Assembly (NCBI GenBank): GCA_020629275.1
Contig: JAHDDQ010000002.1
Span: forward strand, 1-64,000
From: Tenacibaculum sp.
GTDB lineage: Bacteria; Bacteroidota; Bacteroidia; Flavobacteriales; Flavobacteriaceae
Length of the DNA stretch: 64,000 nucleotides
Direction of reading: 5' to 3'
Position numbers and translations under genes: made by a program. The notes below the pieces were generated by a model, which saw only the letters and a list, made by a program, of their open reading frames with translations, did no database searches and was not told where the DNA came from. Positions 36,188 to 42,876 of this stretch are shown here, in pieces (the first letter of the stretch is position 1; every line of letters begins with the position of its first letter).

Positions 36188-36305
36188 ATATCCAAAACTT
36201 GTGAATAACAGGTTCTACTTTTAGATGGTAGTTTTTTAAGCACATCACCTTGTAAAACTGATGAACAAAATGAAGTATTGTTAATGAGTTTATTTATAAA
36301 CACTC

Positions 36306-36425
36306 ATGAAAATACCAGATAAAATGTTTAATGTTAAAATTAGATGTAAACCTTTTAGAAGTCAATTGGTAGTAATTTTAAACGATCAATCCATTTCTGA
36401 AATTATACATCAACATTTAATATGA
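36306..36425 (+). CDS. Short ORF (39 aa) between the array and slipin
   Basis: Starts MKIPDKMFNVKIRCKPFRSQ and continues with LVVILNDQSISEII. Amino-acid make-up is plausible for a protein. It lies 80 bp before the slipin gene. A loose FRS/FRP pattern is shared with the ORFs at 33239 and 33728. Existence uncertain. Confidence 0.35.
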   Translation: MKIPDKMFNVKIRCKPFRSQLVVILNDQSISEIIHQHLI

Positions 36426-36504
36426 TAATTTGATCCGTAGGTTTAGGAGCATTTTCAATACTTCATTTTAAAAAAATAAAAAGAAAAATTTAAATAAAAA
36501 TAAG

Positions 36505-37605
36505 ATGAAAAGAGTTAGAATCCTTAGAGGAAAAGTAGGGTTAGTGTTCAGGAACGGTAATTACCAAAAGATAATTAAAGAAGGAGTACATTGGTTAGGT
36601 TTTAATCAACAAGTAGTTGTTTACGATAAGTCAAGTCAATTTCACCCAACAATTGCAACCGAAATTTTATTACGAGATGAAAAATTAGTAGACATGCTAG
36701 AAGTGGTTGAAGTAAAAGATACAGAGTTAGTATTAGTTTACGAAAATGAGAACTTCAAAACGGTATTACAATCAGGGAGATATATGTATTGGAAAGGGCT
36801 TATAAAAAGAGTCTTTACAAGAGTAGATATTAGTAAAATTGAAATTACTGAAACGATTAATAAAGCACTATTATCAAATTATGAAATTGCAAAATACATA
36901 AGAACTTTCGAAGTATTCTCATATGAAAAAGCCATTTTATTAATAGATGATGTGTATAGGCAGATATTAACAGGAGGTACGTATAGGTTTTGGAAAAACA
37001 ATACTTCCGTTAAGATTGCTAAAGTTGATACGCGTCAGTTACAATTAGAAATTACTGGTCAAGAATTGTTAACTAAAGATAAAGCTAACATTAGAGTTAA
37101 TTTTTACACAAATTATAAAGTTAAGAGCATTGAAAAAGCATTATTGTATACTAAAGATTATGAAAAACAATTATATGTAGCAATGCAATTAGCATTACGA
37201 GAGTATATTGGAACTTATACGTTAGATGAATTATTAGAAAATAAAGAAGATATAGCTAAAGCAGTTTTAATTGCAACAAAAGTGGTTGCTGAGAAACTAG
37301 GAGTTGTAATTGTAAGTTGTGGAATTAGAGATGTGATTTTACCTGGTGATATGAAAGAAATTATGAATCAAGTATTAGTTGCACAAAAGAAGGCACAAGC
37401 TAATATTATTACAAGGCGAGAAGAAACAGCATCTACAAGAAGTTTATTAAATACCGCTAAGTTAATGCAAGACAATGAGATGTTATATAAGCTGAAAGAA
37501 ATGGAATACGTAGAAAAGATTGCAGACAAGATTGGTGAAATTACCGTTTCTGGAAATGGGAATATGGTAAAACAATTAAAAGAACTTTTTGCTGCAACTA
37601 AATAA
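36505..37605 (+). CDS. SPFH/Band-7 (slipin) family protein
   Basis: 366 residues. Two beta-rich N-terminal repeats of about 80 residues (RGKVGLVFRNGNYQKIIKEG; DTELVLVYENENFKTVLQSG; SYEKAILLIDDVYRQILTGG) lead into a Band-7 domain (ITGQELLTKDKANIRVNFYT; GTYTLDELLENKEDIAKAVL) and a C-terminal coiled coil (QVLVAQKKAQANIITRREET). No membrane helix is seen, so it may form soluble oligomeric rings. SPFH proteins are scaffolds, and from memory Band-7 proteins have been reported next to RtcB together with a tRNA-like RNA. It is the last gene before the right border repeat and probably binds the array RNA or the repair enzymes. Confidence 0.88.
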   Translation: MKRVRILRGKVGLVFRNGNYQKIIKEGVHWLGFNQQVVVYDKSSQFHPTIATEILLRDEKLVDMLEVVEVKDTELVLVYENENFKTVLQSGRYMYWKGLIKRVFTRVDISKIEITETINKALLSNYEIAKYIRTFEVFSYEKAILLIDDVYRQILTGGTYRFWKNNTSVKIAKVDTRQLQLEITGQELLTKDKANIRVNFYTNYKVKSIEKALLYTKDYEKQLYVAMQLALREYIGTYTLDELLENKEDIAKAVLIATKVVAEKLGVVIVSCGIRDVILPGDMKEIMNQVLVAQKKAQANIITRREETASTRSLLNTAKLMQDNEMLYKLKEMEYVEKIADKIGEITVSGNGNMVKQLKELFAATK

Positions 37606-37741
37606 AAGAGGCTGTCTGAAAAAATAACTTACGAGCGTTATTATGAAAAAATAATTTTGAAGTAATCCTGAAGTCAAGAGCTTACATTCAAAAGGTTTCT
37701 TCATTTTATTCGGAATTTTAATTTTTTTAGACAGCTTTTTT
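37606..37741. repeat. Intergenic repeat with inverted ends, copy B (right border of RNA-repair island)
   Basis: Same orientation and ends as copy A at 26250-26387 (GAGGCTGTCTGAAAAAATAA at the left, TTAGACAGCTTTTTT at the right). It begins directly at the slipin stop codon. Interior similarity is moderate, so the copies are old relatives, or the ends are conserved for function as a terminator. Confidence 0.8.
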
Positions 37742-37761
37742 AATATGGCTAATCTTTATAA

Positions 37762-38802
37762 CTAACGAATCATGGTTAAAATTTTAGTTGATAGTTCAAA
37801 TACATTCCTATTCTTCTGGTTTGTTAAAATAACAATGCAAATATTGTCTTTATTGAACCGTTGAACCAAGCATTCATAATTACCGCTAGAACCATGATGC
37901 GATTGTTGAATTAAAGTGTCATTTTCCCAGGTACAATTCCCTAGTGGCGACTGTATGTGTTCACCTTCTTTTACAGTTTTAGACAAAAACTGCAACGATT
38001 TTTTACTGATAATTTTATGATTAGCCAACAACGAAAACCAGCGATACAAATCTTTGGTATCTGAAGTAAACAGAACATGTTTTGCTTTTAATTTATAAGG
38101 GTCTTCTTTAAAATCACGATTAAAAGGAACAGCCATGTTTTTTTTATTACTAAAAGGAAATTCGTTTTGAAGTTTAATATTTTTCAAGCCATTTGGAGTG
38201 AAAATATTTTGAGTCAAATAAGTTTCAAAATCTAGTTTAGAGATATTCTCAATTATTCTAATTAATAAAATAGGACTAGCATTAGTGTATAAATAATCTG
38301 TACCAGGTGTAAAGGCTAAAGAAGAAGTATTCACAATTTCTTTGAAGAGTAATTCATTTGTTGGTAAAATCCCCTTACCAAAATAATTTCCCCAGTTAAT
38401 TTTAGGCAAACCACTAGCATATTGCAATACGTTTTTTATGGTAATACTTTTACCCCAAGTAGGTAAATTAGGGATAAATTTGCTAACAGGATCATTTACT
38501 TTAAGCAGATTTTTTTCTTTTAATTGCATAATAGCAACAGCAGGGAATTCTTTGTAAATAGACCCAATCATAAACTGGTGCTTGGTATTCAAAGCACTAT
38601 TCTTTGTGGCGTCTACAAATCCGTAAGAGTTTTCATATATAACGCTATCATTTTGCATCACTAAAACATTACCATTAAAGGAATTTTCGAAATGAGATTT
38701 CTTCAATAATTCATCAATTTTATTATTTTGAGAATACAGGTTAAAAATTGAAATGAATAAGAGCCAACTATAAATAAAACTTTTTGTACGCAATAACTTC
38801 AT
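37762..38802 (-). CDS. Exported serine hydrolase, class C beta-lactamase fold
   Basis: 346 residues with signal peptide (SFIYSWLLFISIFNLYSQ). Catalytic motifs of the family: SIYK (S-x-x-K) in MIGSIYKEF near residue 81, YTNASP (Y-x-N) near 172, and HHGSSGNY (H-x-G) near 296. Members include D-aminopeptidases, esterases and penicillin-binding-like hydrolases; the substrate cannot be predicted. Divergent from the FG-GAP protein. Confidence 0.85.
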   Translation of the reverse strand: MKLLRTKSFIYSWLLFISIFNLYSQNNKIDELLKKSHFENSFNGNVLVMQNDSVIYENSYGFVDATKNSALNTKHQFMIGSIYKEFPAVAIMQLKEKNLLKVNDPVSKFIPNLPTWGKSITIKNVLQYASGLPKINWGNYFGKGILPTNELLFKEIVNTSSLAFTPGTDYLYTNASPILLIRIIENISKLDFETYLTQNIFTPNGLKNIKLQNEFPFSNKKNMAVPFNRDFKEDPYKLKAKHVLFTSDTKDLYRWFSLLANHKIISKKSLQFLSKTVKEGEHIQSPLGNCTWENDTLIQQSHHGSSGNYECLVQRFNKDNICIVILTNQKNRNVFELSTKILTMIR

Positions 38803-38886
38803 AATTTATATTAGTTTTTATTTAGACTTTTAATAGAGACTTTTGTTACAAAAGGTTTTATTATTTTTAACCTCTAAATTAACAAT

Positions 38887-40092
38887 ATGAAGAAGCATCT
38901 TACGGGGTTATTTATGGTTGGTATAATGTGTTGTTCAGCACAAAATGGTAAGTACAGTTTTAAATTCAAAGAAACTAAGATTATACCTGTAGGAGACTCT
39001 GCAAATAAATTTTTTGATTACGACTTAGACGGTGATTTAGATCTTATAATTTCTGGATATAATAATGGATTAAGAAACGGAACCAATACACATACTTTTT
39101 TATACAAGAATGATGGATTAGGGAATTTCACTAAAGACATCAATGGTAAATTTATGGGAGTAGAGTATGGTAGTATTGATGTCGCTGATATTGATAAGGA
39201 TGGCGATTTGGATGTAGTAGTTACTGGTCAAGATCTTAAAAGAGGATCTGAATCTGTAATAGAAATTTATAAAAATACCAAAGGATCTTTTAAAAAAGTA
39301 AAAAGCATTAAGCCTTTATATCAACAGGGATATTCTACTTTTGCAGGTTTTATTAATGCAAATAACGATGATTATCCAGACTTGTTAATAGAAAGAGATA
39401 ATTCTATAGAAGTATATATCAACAGGAGGAGTAATTTTATGCTGCGCAGTAAATTAGAAGGAATCGATAGAAATTTTGAATATGGAATTGTGCCTTTTGA
39501 TATGGATAGCGATGGCGATGATGATGTTTTAGTACAAGGAGAAATGGAGTCCAATTTTACTACTAAGACAATATTGTTTCAAAATAATAAAGGAAAATAC
39601 TCAGCTATAGACAACATATTCAAAAACACAAATCAAGGGATTATACTAAAGGTAGATGTTGATAATGATGGGGATGAAGATATATTTATGTCTAATGTAG
39701 GTAATCTGGAGGACGATTTAGGTGTTAAAACGTCTCTTTTCTACATGAATGAAAAAGGAACTTTTAAAGAAAAAAGAACCCATATAAAAGTGTATAATTT
39801 AGGCAAAGCACATTTTGTTGACCTTGATAACGATGGTGATAAAGATTTAATTATCATGGGAAACAGAAGGAAAATAAATAAAGCCAACGAATCTGAAGAT
39901 GTAGTAGATATTTACTTAAATACAAAGGGAATATTTAAATTATACAAGCAAAAAGCATTTCCGTATTTAAGTCAAGGATCAATTAATTCTGCAGATATAG
40001 ATGGCGATAAAGACCAAGATATATTAATAACAGGTTATAAAGGAAGTGATACTCCTAGGACTGAATTATACATAAATGAATTGATTAAATAA
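38887..40092 (+). CDS. Exported FG-GAP/VCBS-repeat protein
   Basis: 401 residues with a short signal peptide (LTGLFMVGIMCCSAQ). At least six calcium-binding repeat loops of the type DxDxDGDxD are visible: DYDLDGDLDLII, DIDKDGDLDVVV, DMDSDGDDDVLV, DVDNDGDEDIFM, DLDNDGDKDLII and DIDGDKDQDILI. These build a seven-bladed integrin-like propeller. There is no type IX sorting domain at the C-terminus, so it is likely periplasmic or surface-held by another route. Role unknown; adhesion or binding is typical. Confidence 0.85.
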   Translation: MKKHLTGLFMVGIMCCSAQNGKYSFKFKETKIIPVGDSANKFFDYDLDGDLDLIISGYNNGLRNGTNTHTFLYKNDGLGNFTKDINGKFMGVEYGSIDVADIDKDGDLDVVVTGQDLKRGSESVIEIYKNTKGSFKKVKSIKPLYQQGYSTFAGFINANNDDYPDLLIERDNSIEVYINRRSNFMLRSKLEGIDRNFEYGIVPFDMDSDGDDDVLVQGEMESNFTTKTILFQNNKGKYSAIDNIFKNTNQGIILKVDVDNDGDEDIFMSNVGNLEDDLGVKTSLFYMNEKGTFKEKRTHIKVYNLGKAHFVDLDNDGDKDLIIMGNRRKINKANESEDVVDIYLNTKGIFKLYKQKAFPYLSQGSINSADIDGDKDQDILITGYKGSDTPRTELYINELIK

Positions 40093-40114
40093 ATAATTTA
40101 AATTTAGAACAAAA

Positions 40115-42238
40115 TCACTTTTCTTTTTTTAATTGAATACGTTTCCTAGTAATATCAACCTCTAAGACCTTAACAACAACTTGCTGTTGTAAGCTTACAA
40201 TGGCATTTACATCGTTCACAAATGTATCCGATAAATTTGAAATATGAATTAAACCACTTTCTTTAATACCTATATCTACAAAACATCCGAAATTAGTGAT
40301 ATTGTTTACAATACCAGGCAATACCATCCCTACATGTAAATCTGTAATAGTTTTTACATTATCATCAAAAGAAAAGGCCTTTGCTTTTTCTCTAGGATCC
40401 AAACCTGGCTTCTCTAATTCTTTTACAATATCCTTTAAAGTTGGAAGACCAAAGTCTGGGGTAACATAATTAGTTAATTTGATGTTTTTTAGTTCTTTAG
40501 TGTTTCCAATTAATTCTTCAGTTTGTAATCTTAAATCTTTAGCAATTGTTTTTACTAATTTATAACTTTCAGGATGAACACCAGAATTGTCTAAAGGGTT
40601 AATACCTTTTTTTATTCTAAGAAAACCAGCAGATTGCTCAAAAGCTTTACCACCTAAACGTGTTACTTTTTTAATATCATTTCTCGTTTTAAAAACACCA
40701 TTTTGATTACGATAAGTAACAATGTTTTCTGCCAATTTCGGACCAATTCCAGAAACATAACTTAGTAAAGAACTACTAGCAGTATTTATATTTATTCCAA
40801 CTTTATTCACACAATGTTGAATTACAGTCTCTAGTGATTTCTTCAATTTAGTTTGGTCAACGTCATGTTGGTATTGGCCAACACCAATTGACTTTGGATC
40901 TATTTTTACCAGTTCAGCCAAGGGATCTACTAAACGGCGACCAATAGAAACGGCTCCACGTACTGTAACATCATGATTGGGAAATTCATCACGAGCTATT
41001 TTAGATGCAGAATAAATAGAAGCACCAGCTTCGTTAACAACAAATATTTCCACATTGTTATTAAAAGAACAATTCTTAATAAAATGTTCTGTTTCCCTAG
41101 AAGCAGTTCCATTTCCTATAGAAATAGCTTCTATATTGTATTTTTTAACCAAATGCTCAATACTATATTGAGCTTCCGAAATTTTATGTTGAGGTGCGTG
41201 CGGAAAAATAGTTTCGTTGTGTACTAATGTACCTTGTTCATTTAAACAAACTACTTTACAACCAGTTCTAAAACCAGGATCTAAAGCCAGAACTCTTTTT
41301 TCGCCCAAAGGTGCGCCTAATAATAATTGCTCCAAATTTTTTGAGAAAACATTTATAGCAGCTTCATCAGCTTTCTCTTTAGCATTGTTTAGAGTTTCTG
41401 TTGTTAAGGAAGGTAATAATAAACGTTTGAAAGCATCATCAATAGCTAATTGAACTTCAGCACCACATTCATTATTGTTTTTAATAAGCTTTGCATCTAT
41501 TTTTTCTAGCGTACGCTCATTATCAATCTCAATCTTAAAACGGATGAACCCTTCTTTTTCAGCTCTTAGAATAGCAAGTAGCCTGTGAGATGGGATACGA
41601 TTTAAACGCTCCGACCAATCAAAATAATCTTTAAATTTTAATGCTTTTTCATCTTCTTTTTTAGTTTTCACAACTTTGGTTGTAATTGAAGCAAAGCGTT
41701 CTAATTGATATCGTATTAAGTTACGAATATCAGTACGTTCGTTAATCCATTCAGCAATAATGTGTCGAGCACCTTCTAACGCTTTTTCCTTAGATATTAT
41801 TTCTGAAGTTATATATTTTGAAGCAACATACGTAACATTATCGGTACGTTGACTCATTAGTATTTTAGCCAAAGGTTCAAGTCCGTTCTTACGAGCTGTT
41901 TCTGCTTTAGTTTTTCGCTTCTTTTTATAGGGTAAATAAATATCTTCCAAAGAAATTGAATCTTCAACATTTTGAATTTTAGTTCTCAACTCTTCAGATA
42001 AAACGTTCTGCTCTTCTAGAGATTTTAAAATTGTCTTTTTTCTTTTTTCTAAGGTTTCAAATTGTTCTTTATATTTTACTATTTCAGCAATTTCAACTTC
42101 ATCTAAATTTCCAGTTCTTTCTTTCCTATACCTAGCTATAAAAGGAATGGTACAATCTTCATTTAACAATTCAACTGTATTGGCTACAGATTTTTCTGAA
42201 AGATTGGAATGAGAAGTTATATAATTTAGAAGTTGCAT
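40115..42238 (-). CDS. tex: Tex-family RNA-binding transcription accessory protein
   Basis: 707 residues with the Tex domain order: helical N-terminal part (FIARYRKERTGNLDEVEI), YqgF-like RNase H fold (VLALDPGFRTGCKVV), tandem HhH (ASSSLLSYVSGIGPKLAENI) and a C-terminal S1 RNA-binding domain (GMVLPGIVNNITNFGCFVDI). Housekeeping nucleic-acid-binding protein of full length; start fits the family. Confidence 0.93.
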   Translation of the reverse strand: MQLLNYITSHSNLSEKSVANTVELLNEDCTIPFIARYRKERTGNLDEVEIAEIVKYKEQFETLEKRKKTILKSLEEQNVLSEELRTKIQNVEDSISLEDIYLPYKKKRKTKAETARKNGLEPLAKILMSQRTDNVTYVASKYITSEIISKEKALEGARHIIAEWINERTDIRNLIRYQLERFASITTKVVKTKKEDEKALKFKDYFDWSERLNRIPSHRLLAILRAEKEGFIRFKIEIDNERTLEKIDAKLIKNNNECGAEVQLAIDDAFKRLLLPSLTTETLNNAKEKADEAAINVFSKNLEQLLLGAPLGEKRVLALDPGFRTGCKVVCLNEQGTLVHNETIFPHAPQHKISEAQYSIEHLVKKYNIEAISIGNGTASRETEHFIKNCSFNNNVEIFVVNEAGASIYSASKIARDEFPNHDVTVRGAVSIGRRLVDPLAELVKIDPKSIGVGQYQHDVDQTKLKKSLETVIQHCVNKVGININTASSSLLSYVSGIGPKLAENIVTYRNQNGVFKTRNDIKKVTRLGGKAFEQSAGFLRIKKGINPLDNSGVHPESYKLVKTIAKDLRLQTEELIGNTKELKNIKLTNYVTPDFGLPTLKDIVKELEKPGLDPREKAKAFSFDDNVKTITDLHVGMVLPGIVNNITNFGCFVDIGIKESGLIHISNLSDTFVNDVNAIVSLQQQVVVKVLEVDITRKRIQLKKEK

Positions 42239-42429
42239 ATAAAAAAATGTTAAAGGGGGTTCAAATATAAGAAACGAACTGAGTTGGTTTTGTTAGAATT
42301 TACATAATATGTTACTATTATGTTAATAGCATATGAAGTTTTTGATTTATAATGAATCATGTTTCAGTAAAATAATATTTGTGCTTAATATTGCAGCTTT
42401 TAATTAAAAATAAATAATCCCTAAAATAA

Positions 42430-42864
42430 ATGAAACATAAAAATCAATTTCTATTTTTTTTTTCATTTTTAGCATTAGCAACAACAGCGCAGGTTAAAAA
42501 TAAAAAAAACACAAAGGAAATAACGCAATTAAGAGGACGCACTACAGATCACAGCATATTTTTAAACACTGCATTTAATTCTTCTTGTGGCACTTTGTCA
42601 AATTCAGATGAATCCAATATTAATTCTATGAAGTTTAAAGTAGTCCCTAATCCTATTGAAGGGGATTATTTTGAAATAAAGATGCCACCTAAAATGACAA
42701 AAGTAAAAGTGAAAATAGCCTCAATTTCAGGTCAAATAATAAAGGAAAAAGAAGTTTTTAGATCAGACTCGAACGTTTTTGTTGGAGATTTAGCCAAAGG
42801 GTTATACTTGGTACAAATTAATTCAGGTGTAGAAGAATTAATACTTAAAATTATTAAAAAATAG
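42430..42864 (+). CDS. Small exported protein that is almost only a type IX sorting domain
   Basis: 144 residues: signal peptide (FLFFFSFLALATTAQ), about 45 linker residues and a type A C-terminal domain (FKVVPNPIEGDYFEI; KVKIASISGQIIKEKEV; LAKGLYLVQINSGVEEL). Sorting domains normally sit at the end of a large cargo. Here the cargo part is nearly absent. The next gene, 12 bp on, is a large exported protein without such a domain, so the two may act as a pair or be a split gene pair. Confidence 0.7.
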   Translation: MKHKNQFLFFFSFLALATTAQVKNKKNTKEITQLRGRTTDHSIFLNTAFNSSCGTLSNSDESNINSMKFKVVPNPIEGDYFEIKMPPKMTKVKVKIASISGQIIKEKEVFRSDSNVFVGDLAKGLYLVQINSGVEELILKIIKK

Positions 42865-42876
42865 AGACCTTAGGTT

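Noticed and set aside
33900-36200. CRISPR array or simple tandem repeat
   Set aside because: The recurring GGTTCGAATCC-type motif is the tRNA T-loop; there are no equal-length repeats with spacers.
35998-36303. Minus-strand ORF of 101 codons across the permuted tRNAs
   Set aside because: Overlaps the tRNA-like stems in antisense; no coding character of its own.
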